From JAVJQS01 sp040218815 (lineage in GTDB: Bacteria; Bacteroidota; Bacteroidia; Flavobacteriales_E; Vicingaceae): a stretch of DNA of 64,000 nt. The notes beneath the pieces are model-generated. The model did not search any database, had not been told where the DNA came from, and worked only from the letters and a program-made list of their open reading frames with translations. Every line of letters begins with the position of its first letter. Positions within the stretch are counted from its first letter, which is position 1. This document shows positions 9,380 to 17,594 of this stretch, in pieces. A program made the position numbers and the translations under genes. Where the stretch lies: positions 1-64,000 of the forward strand of contig JAVJQS010000015.1 in assembly GCA_040218815.1 (NCBI GenBank). Reading direction: 5' to 3'.

Positions 9380-9767
9380 TTGATGTATTCCCTTTGTAGT
9401 TCATAAATAAATTAGCCCAAATAATCTTAGAGAGCGAATAATATAATGGCGTAAGTGCTACTAAAAAGCATCCTACTAAGATAATGAAATTCCAAAACTC
9501 GGGATTTAGACCTAAAATTATTTTACCAACCCAAAAACTTACAATGTGAGCAACGCCTAAAGAATAGGAAACATACATTGCACCATAATAAAACCCTGGC
9601 TCTAATGAGAGCTCTCTATGGCAATGGGAGCATGATTTATGCACGTCAGACATACTTTTTATGTTGTAAGGATTATTCGATTTAAAGAAATCGCCTTCTT
9701 GACAATGCGGACACTTGAAGTGAAGAATGCTGTAAAGCTTAGTGCCTTTTTTTATAAGTTGCTTCAT
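9366..9767 (-). CDS. DUF983 family membrane protein
   Basis: 133 residues. The N-terminus has a CPHCQEGDFF motif and a second CSHC pair, which together look like a small zinc ribbon. Two membrane-spanning segments follow (about 60-80 and 90-115). This matches DUF983, whose function is unknown. It is the first gene of a run with two rhodaneses, with short overlaps between all three. The Cys pairs beside sulfurtransferases hint at a thiol or metal role, but this is only inference. Confidence 0.85.
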   Translation of the reverse strand: MKQLIKKGTKLYSILHFKCPHCQEGDFFKSNNPYNIKSMSDVHKSCSHCHRELSLEPGFYYGAMYVSYSLGVAHIVSFWVGKIILGLNPEFWNFIILVGCFLVALTPLYYSLSKIIWANLFMNYKGNTSNGTY

Positions 9768-9779
9768 TTTTGACTAGAG

Positions 9780-9787
9780 CAAAGGTA
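9780..9787 (-). promoter_or_regulatory. -7 promoter element for the DUF983-rhodanese operon
   Basis: TACCTTTG on the minus strand matches TANNTTTG and ends 12 nt before the ATG of the DUF983 gene. No clear TTTG -33 element is seen at the usual spacing. Confidence 0.4.
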
Positions 9788-9929
9788 ATTGATTTATGTC
9801 AGTTTTTGGCTTGATTTTCCAATCTTTAACAACTTCATAGTTTGAGAAATAAACGCATTTGGATTTTTAAATCCATAACATTCTCTAAACATCAGCAGCT
9901 AAATATTAATCAAGTATTCATAATAAGTA

Positions 9930-9951
9930 AACATTGTATTGAAACAATGTT
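9930..9951. promoter_or_regulatory. Inverted repeat in the divergent gap
   Basis: Arms AACATTGT (9930-9937) and ACAATGTT (9944-9951) surround a 6-nt loop. A second palindrome, TGGATTT-TT-AAATCCA, lies at 9860-9875. Both sit in the 299-bp gap between the divergent DUF983 and phosphoesterase operons. Neither has a T run, so an operator is more likely than a terminator. The rest of the gap shows nothing I can identify. Confidence 0.3.
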
Positions 9952-10066
9952 AGGTAATTTGAATAAAATAAAATGTCATGGATAATCTAGATAAAATATA
10001 TCAGCGAATTATTGCCTTCATTTTCTTTTTAAGGCTAAAATCATTTTTTATTAGAACGCACTAAGA

Positions 10067-10915
10067 ATGAAAACAAAAAGAGCTGTCGAGTTAGTAGTAA
10101 TTTCTGATGTTCACCTTGGAACACGGGGATGTCATGCTGTAGAGTTGCTTCAATATATGAAAAGTATTAAGCCAAAAACAGTAATTCTCAATGGCGACAT
10201 CGTTGATATTTGGCAGTTTAAAAAAAGTTATTTCCCAAAAGCGCATATGCAGGTGGTCAAACAGATTACCTCTTGGATGGCAAAAGGAGTTAAAGTTTAT
10301 TATGTGACTGGAAATCATGATGAAATGCTGCGGAAGTTCGTAGGAATCAAAATGGGTTCACTACGAATAGTGAATAAAGTAGTGCTGCAGTTAGGAAATG
10401 AGAAAGCCTGGTTTTTTCATGGAGATGTTTTTGACGTTACTATGCAGCACTCTAAGTGGTTAGCTCGACTTGGTTCTGTAGGCTATGACTTGCTAATTGT
10501 GCTTAATCGAGTGGTCAATAATGTTTCCAAACGGATGGGTAAAGGAAAAATATCCCTCTCGAAGAAGATAAAAAACAGTGTTAAATCAGCTGTAAAATTC
10601 ATCAATAATTTTGAGCAAGTTGCGGCTGATATAGGTATAAATAATGGTTACGATTATGTGGTTTGTGGGCATATACATCAACCAGAAATGCGGGATGTTG
10701 AAAACAAAAATGGGAAAATCACATATCTTAATTCGGGGGATTGGATTGAAAATTTAACCGCGTTAGAATTTAACAAAGGGAGATGGAAGATATACCGTCA
10801 TGACCCAAGTCATTACAGTCTTGAGTTAGCATTTAAAAATGAATCTCATACCAATAAAGAGCTATTTCAATTGATGTTAGAAGAATTTAAAACCCTGGAA
10901 AAAGTTGCACCATGA
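10067..10915 (+). CDS. LpxH-like metallophosphoesterase (UDP-2,3-diacylglucosamine diphosphatase family)
   Basis: 282 residues. Calcineurin-type phosphoesterase with all the expected metal-binding blocks: SDVHLG (Asp14, His16), NGDIVD (Asp44), GNHDE (Asn83, His84), a GDVFD block and CGHIHQP near residue 207. LpxH cleaves UDP-2,3-diacylglucosamine to lipid X in lipid A synthesis. This longer form is common in Bacteroidota, and its real substrate may be another nucleotide-linked lipid or sugar. It begins a three-gene operon and overlaps the glycosyltransferase by the ATGA at 10912-10915. Confidence 0.8.
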   Translation: MKTKRAVELVVISDVHLGTRGCHAVELLQYMKSIKPKTVILNGDIVDIWQFKKSYFPKAHMQVVKQITSWMAKGVKVYYVTGNHDEMLRKFVGIKMGSLRIVNKVVLQLGNEKAWFFHGDVFDVTMQHSKWLARLGSVGYDLLIVLNRVVNNVSKRMGKGKISLSKKIKNSVKSAVKFINNFEQVAADIGINNGYDYVVCGHIHQPEMRDVENKNGKITYLNSGDWIENLTALEFNKGRWKIYRHDPSHYSLELAFKNESHTNKELFQLMLEEFKTLEKVAP

Positions 10916-11955
10916 AAATTTTATATGCGATACAAGGAACGGGAAACGGACATATATGCCGAGCTAAGGAAATTATTCCGCATCTGAAAAAATATGGTGA
11001 ATTAGATTTGTTGGTTAGTGGAATTCAAGCTGATATAAATTTGCCATTCGAGGTAAAGTATGCTTTTAAAGGAATGAGTTTTGTGTTTGGGAAAAAAGGA
11101 GGTATTGATTTGATAAATACGTATATGAAAAACCATATAAACTCATTTATCAAAGAAGTAAAATCACTTCCTATTGAACAGTATGATTTAGTTATAAATG
11201 ACTTTGAACCAATTTCTGCATGGGCGGCATATTTTAAAAATAAACCCTGTATTGCACTAAGCAATCAATGTGCGGTTTTAGGTAAACCTATTCAAAAGCC
11301 TGTTAAAGAAGATTTAATAGGAAAGTTTATTATTAATCATTATGCTCCTAGCACTGCTGAGTATGGGTTTCATTATGAACCATACGCTCCACATATTTTT
11401 ACTCCCCTGATTCGAGAAGAAATTCGAACTGCAAAAGTATCCGATGAAGGCCATTACACTGTTTATTTACCCGCATATGATAATCAACGAATTATTAAAA
11501 AATTAAGTGCACTAAGTGAAGTGCAATGGGAAGTTTTTACAAAACATAGTGAAAAAGAAGAAAAAATTGGAAATATTTATATCCGACCGATTACTAGTGA
11601 TTCCTTTCTAAAGAGCATTGCATCTTGCTCTGGCGTATTATGTGCCGCAGGTTTTGGTACTACTAGTGAAGCACTTTATCTAGGAAAAAAATTATTGGTT
11701 ATTCCACAGAAGCAACAGTATGAGCAGCAATGTAATGCCGAGGCATTGAAGAAACTAGGTGTGCCAATAGTAAAACATTTACGAAAAAAGCATTTGCCTA
11801 AAATCCAAAATTGGATTAATTCTGATCAGAAAGTTAAGGTTGAATATCCAAATCAAACAGCTTTAATTGTTGATACTATCATAAGTAATGAATATTATCA
11901 CAAAGACAACTATTTGGATTATTTAACGACTAACCAATTTAATACCGCAGACTAG
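10912..11955 (+). CDS. MurG-like glycosyltransferase (MJ1255/TIGR00661-like)
   Basis: 347 residues, GT-B fold. The N-terminus has the glycine-rich acceptor loop GTGNGH after a beta strand. The C-terminal half has CAAGFGTTSEAL and the donor-site run VIPQKQQYEQQCNA, as in MurG and the MJ1255 family. It has no signal peptide and is probably a peripheral cytoplasmic enzyme acting at the inner membrane. It is translationally coupled to the phosphoesterase (4-bp overlap) and followed 7 nt later by a GH1 gene. The context suggests a glycolipid pathway; donor and acceptor are unknown. Confidence 0.8.
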   Translation: MKILYAIQGTGNGHICRAKEIIPHLKKYGELDLLVSGIQADINLPFEVKYAFKGMSFVFGKKGGIDLINTYMKNHINSFIKEVKSLPIEQYDLVINDFEPISAWAAYFKNKPCIALSNQCAVLGKPIQKPVKEDLIGKFIINHYAPSTAEYGFHYEPYAPHIFTPLIREEIRTAKVSDEGHYTVYLPAYDNQRIIKKLSALSEVQWEVFTKHSEKEEKIGNIYIRPITSDSFLKSIASCSGVLCAAGFGTTSEALYLGKKLLVIPQKQQYEQQCNAEALKKLGVPIVKHLRKKHLPKIQNWINSDQKVKVEYPNQTALIVDTIISNEYYHKDNYLDYLTTNQFNTAD

Positions 11956-11962
11956 TTTTTTC

Positions 11963-13300
11963 ATGGTTAATCGCTCTCTCTTTCACAAAGATTTCATTTT
12001 TGGAGTTTCTACATCAGCATTTCAAACAGAAGGCTCTCATTTAGCCGATGGAAAAGGAAAGTCCATTTGGGACACATTCTCAGAAAAAAAAGGAAAAATT
12101 AAAAGAAATCAAGATGCGAGGCAAGCCACAAATTTTTACAAATATTACAGGCAAGACCTTGATTATATTGATTGGATGAACTGTAAAAATTTTCGTTTTT
12201 CGATTTCCTGGTCACGGCTTTTTCCAGAAGGAATTGGTAAAATTAATAACAAAGGTGTTGACTTTTACAATCGATTAATTGATAACTGTCTAGAGATGGA
12301 TATTGATCCATGGATAACACTTTATCATTGGGACTTACCTCAATCATTAGAGCAAAAAGGTGGCTGGACTAATCGTGATATCTTAAGTTGGTTTGAGGAA
12401 TATGTACAATTTGCAGTAGCAAAGTATTCTGATAGAGTAAAAAATTGGATGGTATTAAATGAGCCCACTGCATTCACAGGGTTGGGCTACTTTATGGGAA
12501 TACATGCTCCGGGCAAGAAAGGATTAAGGAATTTCTTGCCAAGTATGCACCATGCAGCAATGGCTCAAGCTGCTGGGGGGCGGCTAATTAAATCGATTGA
12601 TTCTCAGTTGAATGTGGGCACTACCTTCTCATTCTCTCATGTAGAGGCCTACAAAGTCAGTAAAAAAAATGAGCGAGCTAGAGTAAAAGTTGATGCTTTA
12701 CTTAATAGATTATACTTGGAGCCTTTGCTGGGTATGGGTTATCCGCTCGAGGACTTGCCTGGCTTAAATAAAGTTGAAAAGTACATGCAAGATGGTGATG
12801 AAAAACTATTGGCACATGATTTCGATTTTATCGGTGTTCAAAATTATAGTCGAGAAATTGTTAAGCATTCGTATTTAACTCCTATTGTAAATGCTAGCTT
12901 GGTAACTGCAAAAAAGCGAAATAAACCGCATACTGAGATGGGCTGGGAAGTATACCCAAAGTCAATTTATGAGGTGCTAACTCGATTGAATACTTATGAA
13001 AATATTCCACCTCTACTTGTAACCGAAAGTGGTGCTGCTTTTAAGGATGAGCTTAGTGTTGAAGGGAGGGTGAATGATGATAAACGCATTATGTTTTTTA
13101 AAAAAAGTATTCAAGAAGTTGCGAAGGCAACTGAAAGTGGGGTGAATTTAAAAGGTTACTTTATTTGGTCACTCACCGATAATTTTGAATGGGCTGAAGG
13201 ATACCACCCAAGGTTTGGCTTGATTTATATCGATTACAAAAAACTAAAAAGAGTCCCAAAGGACTCTGCTTTTTGGTATAAAGATTTTTTAATGACCTAG
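11963..13300 (+). CDS. Glycoside hydrolase family 1 protein (beta-glucosidase-like)
   Basis: 445 residues, the full family length, with no signal peptide, so cytoplasmic. GH1 landmarks are in order: FIFGVSTSAFQTEG near the start, YHWDLPQ (about 121-127), the acid/base motif LNEPTA with Glu167, and the nucleophile strand VTESGAAF with Glu355. The usual nucleophile motif is TENG; here Asn is replaced by Ser356. WSLTDNFEWAEGY and FGLIYIDY near the end complete the +/- subsite wall. It is the third gene of an operon with a phosphoesterase and a glycosyltransferase, which is unusual company for a sugar-scavenging enzyme. The stop codon interlocks with that of the convergent gene (CTAG, 13297-13300). 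Confidence 0.9.
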   Translation: MVNRSLFHKDFIFGVSTSAFQTEGSHLADGKGKSIWDTFSEKKGKIKRNQDARQATNFYKYYRQDLDYIDWMNCKNFRFSISWSRLFPEGIGKINNKGVDFYNRLIDNCLEMDIDPWITLYHWDLPQSLEQKGGWTNRDILSWFEEYVQFAVAKYSDRVKNWMVLNEPTAFTGLGYFMGIHAPGKKGLRNFLPSMHHAAMAQAAGGRLIKSIDSQLNVGTTFSFSHVEAYKVSKKNERARVKVDALLNRLYLEPLLGMGYPLEDLPGLNKVEKYMQDGDEKLLAHDFDFIGVQNYSREIVKHSYLTPIVNASLVTAKKRNKPHTEMGWEVYPKSIYEVLTRLNTYENIPPLLVTESGAAFKDELSVEGRVNDDKRIMFFKKSIQEVAKATESGVNLKGYFIWSLTDNFEWAEGYHPRFGLIYIDYKKLKRVPKDSAFWYKDFLMT

Positions 13301-13770
13301 AAACCTGACTTTGATTTATCTCTCAGCGAACCGTCATTTTCGAAGTATAAGGTTTGCAAATCATTTGTTTCTTCATCTTCTAGCATTAATACATAGTATA
13401 TATCTTTATCAGCAGTTTTAGCCTCATAAAAAGCAATTACATCATAATACTTATAGGTCGTTTTCTTTTTCCCTTCTTTTATTTCTTCTGAAGCATCTTC
13501 TCCCCAGCTCTTAAGTGTACGTGTTTCTAAATATAGACCCTCATCATTAAAACGGTGAAACACCCAATGATCATCTTTTTCAAATTTAACTTCATAGGTT
13601 GTTCGTTCAACTCTCCAACTATCTGCTGAATGCTCAGGCTCCATGTCCTTGAAAGCCATTCTAACTTCGTTTGGAACTTCATCAGTGTCTATTGCAGCAA
13701 ATGCTTTAGCTGTTTGCGAATATCCCGAAATGGAAAAGAATACTGTAATTATAAATGCTATTGTTTTCAT
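13297..13770 (-). CDS. Small secreted protein of unknown function
   Basis: 157 residues. Clear signal peptide (about 1-18, ending GYSQ) and a charged, soluble mature part. The pattern of a short helix (VPNEVRMAFKDMEP) followed by beta strands with aromatic residues resembles PepSY-like/DUF2874 periplasmic proteins, but I cannot confirm this. It lies downstream of the phoH-type gene, after a terminator, so it should have its own promoter. Its stop overlaps the stop of the GH1 gene. Confidence 0.7.
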   Translation of the reverse strand: MKTIAFIITVFFSISGYSQTAKAFAAIDTDEVPNEVRMAFKDMEPEHSADSWRVERTTYEVKFEKDDHWVFHRFNDEGLYLETRTLKSWGEDASEEIKEGKKKTTYKYYDVIAFYEAKTADKDIYYVLMLEDEETNDLQTLYFENDGSLRDKSKSGF

Positions 13771-13810
13771 GGTTATTGATTTTCAATTGGTATGAAAATA
13801 TTATGCCAAT

Positions 13811-13842
13811 AAAAAGACTTGGCGTGAAGGCCAAGTCTTTTT
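13811..13842 (-). terminator. Terminator after the PhoH2-type gene
   Basis: 12-bp perfect inverted repeat, AAAAAGACTTGG (13811-13822) with CCAAGTCTTTTT (13831-13842), 8-nt loop. It lies 50 nt beyond the stop of the PIN-PhoH gene and before the small secreted-protein gene on the same strand. Confidence 0.8.
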
Positions 13843-13892
13843 AAAAAATAGTGTAGAATAAAAGCTACAAATGAGAAAGAATTAAAACAAGT

Positions 13893-15233
13893 TTATAGCA
13901 AGTCATTAGCTACATTTGCCAACTCAGATCGTTCACCTTTTTCTAATGAAACGTGTGCATATAGTTTGTTTCCTTTAACGCGATCAATAAGGTAAGAAAG
14001 CCCGTTGCTGTGCTCATCCAAATACGGAGTGTCAATTTGGTTTACGTCTCCCGTAAAAATCATTTTTGTATTTTCTCCTGCACGAGTAATAATAGTTTTT
14101 ACCTCGTGAGGAGTTAGGTTTTGTGCTTCATCAACAATAAAGATAATGTCCGATAGGCTCCTACCGCGTATGTAAGCCAAAGGAGTAATAATTATCTTCT
14201 CATTTTTTTGCATCTCACTAATTTGTTTGTGCTTTTTATCCATTTCACCAAATTGATTTTTGATGAACTTCAAGTTATCCCAAAGCGGCTCCATGTAAGG
14301 GTTGATTTTGTCCTTTATGTCACCAGGGAGAAAGCCAATGTCTTTATTGCTTAATGGTACTATTGGACGAGCAAGAATTATTTGCTTGAAATTTCTACGC
14401 TGTTCAATAGCACCAGCCAAGGCTAATAAGGTTTTTCCAGTTCCTGCGACTCCTTGAACGGTTACTAGTTTGACGTCGGGGTTTAATATTGCATGAAGTG
14501 CAAATGCTTGTTCAGCATTTCGGGGAACGATACCGTAAGCATTTATTTTTTCCACTCGTTCCAAACGATCTTCAATTGGATTATAAAACGCAAGGCTAGA
14601 AGCTTTACCATTTTTTAGAATATAGAAGTGATTGTTTTGCTGTTGATTTTCTAAAAAGCTATAATCATCTAAAAATCCTTTTTCATAAATTTCTTTGATC
14701 GTTTCACTAGGTAAGTTTTCAATTTTCTGCTTTCCAAGGTGCAGATCACTTACATCTTTAACTTTTCCAGTATTGTAGTCTTCAGCTACAAGATTTAATG
14801 CTTTGGCCTTAATTCTAAGGTTTATATCTTTTGTAACAAGTATTATTTTATAATCCTTTTCAGCCTCTTGTAAAGCAATAGCCGCATTCAAAATTTTGTG
14901 ATCTCCCTTTTTGTCGTCAAAAATTTTCTCAGCATTAATTTTTGAGTGAGTACTAGAAAAAATAATTTTGAACTTAGACTTTTTCCCTTTGCCTAATGGT
15001 ATCCAATCTTGTAAGGTATGTTCAGCAGATAATTTATCTACCATACGCGTAAACTCTCTAGCTTCGAAGTTTTTGGTGTCATTTCCACGTTTAAAATTAT
15101 CAAGTTCCTCTAAAACAGTAATGGGTATAGCAATATCATTATCTTCAAAGCTTAAAAAAGAATTGTGATCATGGATAATGACTGAAGTATCAAGAACATA
15201 AATTTTCTTTTGACTTTTGGGCTTTTTTGGCAT
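13893..15233 (-). CDS. PhoH2-type protein: PIN ribonuclease domain fused to PhoH ATPase
   Basis: 446 residues. The N-terminal PIN domain (about 8-150) shows acidic residues in VLDTSVIIHD, LEELDNFK and a later VTKDINLR. The C-terminal PhoH ATPase (about 240-446) has Walker A GVAGTGKT, Walker B FIVDEAQN and sensor FTGDVNQID. PhoH2 proteins act as RNA helicase/ribonucleases and descend from VapC-like toxins. The two-domain form is the normal length for this group, not a new fusion. No VapB/PhoAT antitoxin gene is adjacent. It has its own terminator downstream. Confidence 0.9.
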   Translation of the reverse strand: MPKKPKSQKKIYVLDTSVIIHDHNSFLSFEDNDIAIPITVLEELDNFKRGNDTKNFEAREFTRMVDKLSAEHTLQDWIPLGKGKKSKFKIIFSSTHSKINAEKIFDDKKGDHKILNAAIALQEAEKDYKIILVTKDINLRIKAKALNLVAEDYNTGKVKDVSDLHLGKQKIENLPSETIKEIYEKGFLDDYSFLENQQQNNHFYILKNGKASSLAFYNPIEDRLERVEKINAYGIVPRNAEQAFALHAILNPDVKLVTVQGVAGTGKTLLALAGAIEQRRNFKQIILARPIVPLSNKDIGFLPGDIKDKINPYMEPLWDNLKFIKNQFGEMDKKHKQISEMQKNEKIIITPLAYIRGRSLSDIIFIVDEAQNLTPHEVKTIITRAGENTKMIFTGDVNQIDTPYLDEHSNGLSYLIDRVKGNKLYAHVSLEKGERSELANVANDLL

Positions 15234-15417
15234 CGCAAAATTTTATTGGGTTTAAGTAAATGTAATGGCTTAATGCAATTAAATCCAACCCTACTTAAAA
15301 AGAAATTAACTGCTTTTTATTAATAAGTATTTTGATTTTCTTAACTAAAAGATGTTGTGTTTAAGGTTCAGTTAATCTTAGAAGACCAAATAAGGTCTAT
15401 ATAATTGAGGAGGATAT

Positions 15418-16650
15418 CTAAGCAAAAATCTTTTGATAAACCTGGTCTGTTGCACCTGCATGTTCTTCAACATAGTTTCTTGCTTTATCTGCAGTTGATG
15501 CGTAAAAGGCTGTATTAGTTAATAATTCTTGAACAGTGCTTTTTAAAGTATTGTAATCAGAAATTGTGAAAGCGCCACGTTCTTCAATTAAGTCTTTTGC
15601 CTCTTGAAACTTTTTAAAGTTGGGTCCAAAAATAGTAGGACATCCATAAACTGCCGCTTCTAGGATATTATGAATCCCCGCACCAAAGCCTCCACCAATA
15701 ATTGAAAGCGTTGCATAGCGGTAAATTTTTGAAAGCATCCCAATTTGATCAATAATTAAAACCCTCGGGTTTAAAGGAATTTCAGTTTCGCTTAACTCTG
15801 ACCAAAGTATCGCATGCTTGCCTAAGATTTTTTTTAGAGCGTCTATTTTTGTGGATGATACTTCATGCGGTGCAATTATTATTTTAGCCTCCAGTTGGTC
15901 ATCAATAAGTTGTTTTGCAAAACCATGTTCTTTATCCCAACTGCTGCCAAAAATTATTGTTTTTTCCTGAGCACAAAAGGCTTCTATTTTCTTGTTTTCA
16001 TAATTTTCTTGTGCTAACTCATAAACCCTATCAAAACGTGTGTCCCCCGACACAATTGCATTGTTATAACCAATGTCATTTAATAAATTCTGAGCATTTT
16101 TATTTTGCAGGAAAAAGGTATCAAAAACTTGTAATTGCTTGCGAAACCAAGACCCATACCATTTAAAAAAATGTTGCGATGGACGAAATATTCCTGAAAT
16201 TAGAATGGTTTTTACTTTCCTTTTATGCAATTCATTTAAAAAGTTAAACCAAAACTCATATTTCACCATAATGGTTAATTCTGGTTTGATAATGTTGATA
16301 AATTTTCTTGCATTTAATGGAGTATCCAAAGGGAGGTAACAAACCTCATCGGCGAATTTGTAATCTTTCTGAATTTCGAATCCGGAAGGTGAGAAGAAAC
16401 TAAGTAGTAGAAAGTATTCAGGCTTTTCTTTTTTGATCTTTTCAATTAGCGGCCTGGCTTGTTCGAACTCTCCAAGGGAAGCAGCATGAATCCAGATCAA
16501 TTTTTTACGATGAGGAATAGCTTGATGCAGTTCGATGGCCCAATTTTTTCTGCCTTTTTTCCATTGCTTCGCCTTAATAGTTCCTAAAAATGCTGCAAGA
16601 CCAATAAAAAAACCGTAAAATCGAACTGCTGTGGAATAAAAAAAACGCAT
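15418..16650 (-). CDS. waaA: 3-deoxy-D-manno-octulosonic acid transferase (Kdo transferase)
   Basis: 410 residues, GT-B family 30. It adds Kdo from CMP-Kdo to lipid IVA at the inner face of the inner membrane. An N-terminal membrane anchor (about 8-25) is followed by the acceptor-site motif HAASLGEFEQARPL with the catalytic Glu. The C-terminal donor-site motif GGGFGAGIHNILE and IFGPNFKKFQEA are typical. It starts 6 nt after the stop of the barrel-protein gene, so the two are probably co-transcribed. With lpxB at 52 kb it places core lipid A steps in this window. Confidence 0.93.
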   Translation of the reverse strand: MRFFYSTAVRFYGFFIGLAAFLGTIKAKQWKKGRKNWAIELHQAIPHRKKLIWIHAASLGEFEQARPLIEKIKKEKPEYFLLLSFFSPSGFEIQKDYKFADEVCYLPLDTPLNARKFINIIKPELTIMVKYEFWFNFLNELHKRKVKTILISGIFRPSQHFFKWYGSWFRKQLQVFDTFFLQNKNAQNLLNDIGYNNAIVSGDTRFDRVYELAQENYENKKIEAFCAQEKTIIFGSSWDKEHGFAKQLIDDQLEAKIIIAPHEVSSTKIDALKKILGKHAILWSELSETEIPLNPRVLIIDQIGMLSKIYRYATLSIIGGGFGAGIHNILEAAVYGCPTIFGPNFKKFQEAKDLIEERGAFTISDYNTLKSTVQELLTNTAFYASTADKARNYVEEHAGATDQVYQKIFA

Positions 16651-16656
16651 ACTGGT

Positions 16657-17418
16657 TTAATAAAAATAAAATTCGTCAGCAGTACGCCCTTTTATAGGAA
16701 TTACCCATCCGAGTCTGAAGCCATATAATAAGTCGTTCTTTTGATCTTTATCAAATGAGCGGGAGTCATAATTATATTCTCGCTGGTTTTTGGTTAACCC
16801 TTGATTTAACTCAAAGCCAAGCTGGAAATTTGTAAAGTTACGCCTGCCATAATATTGAAAGCCAATGAATTGATTTAAAAGTAGGCCAGAATGTAATCGA
16901 TCATATCCCTTGAGCATTTCTTCGTTGAGTTGAAACACATCCCCGTCTCGATAATCGATCTTGATTCTATGTTGAATATATCCAATTCCTGCTTTTACAA
17001 TTATTCCACTATTTTCGTTGATATTAAAGACTGGAAAAGTTTTACCAATAGTTGCTGAAAAGCTCAAGCCTCTTAAATCATAAATAATTTTAACGAGCTG
17101 GCCGTCCGAGTCAGTGGCATCGCCTTCATCATTTATAATCCCACTTAACAAATCCTTTCGCTTTACATCGCCGCCAAATAAATAGTTCGCATTAATCTCA
17201 AACTGCCAATTACTTTTAGTTTTGTAGCCAACTCCTCCCCCTAGGCTACTTGAATTGCCATATGTTTCTTCAAAATCACCTGAAGGCAGTAAATAGGCAT
17301 AATGAAACTTTACGAAGGGAAATGCTTGAGCAGAATCATTTTTAGATTGTGTAAAAGATGTGTGATAAGAAAGTGCTGCAATAAATAGCAGCAAGAAGTG
17401 TTTAGGAAGGATAATCAT
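16657..17418 (-). CDS. Predicted outer-membrane beta-barrel protein
   Basis: 253 residues. Signal peptide (about 1-23, ending SFTQ) followed by alternating beta strands rich in Tyr, Phe and Gly, ending in DEFYFY. The terminal aromatic residue is typical of outer-membrane barrels. The length suggests a barrel of 8-10 strands. No specific family is recognised. It is directly upstream of waaA (6 nt), a pairing that suggests envelope biogenesis, but its function is not known. Confidence 0.7.
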   Translation of the reverse strand: MIILPKHFLLLFIAALSYHTSFTQSKNDSAQAFPFVKFHYAYLLPSGDFEETYGNSSSLGGGVGYKTKSNWQFEINANYLFGGDVKRKDLLSGIINDEGDATDSDGQLVKIIYDLRGLSFSATIGKTFPVFNINENSGIIVKAGIGYIQHRIKIDYRDGDVFQLNEEMLKGYDRLHSGLLLNQFIGFQYYGRRNFTNFQLGFELNQGLTKNQREYNYDSRSFDKDQKNDLLYGFRLGWVIPIKGRTADEFYFY

Positions 17419-17594
17419 AAAGCCAAATTACCAATTGTTTTTAGCTTTCACTTTGCTAAAAACACTATCTTCGCAACCCGGTAAAAAAATAAGAAAAACC
17501 TTTATCTTTAGTTTATTAGCAAGTAAAAAGTAGTTGCTTAACGTAGCTTAAGATCAATAAATTGCGATTCACTAAAGTAAATTGAATAAAGAAT

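Noticed and set aside
13893..15233. New toxin-antitoxin fusion
   Set aside because: PIN plus PhoH is the standard PhoH2 layout, and there is no antitoxin gene next to it.
15383..15398. Terminator after waaA (AGACC/GGTCT hairpin)
   Set aside because: The stem is only 5 bp and there is no T run on either strand.
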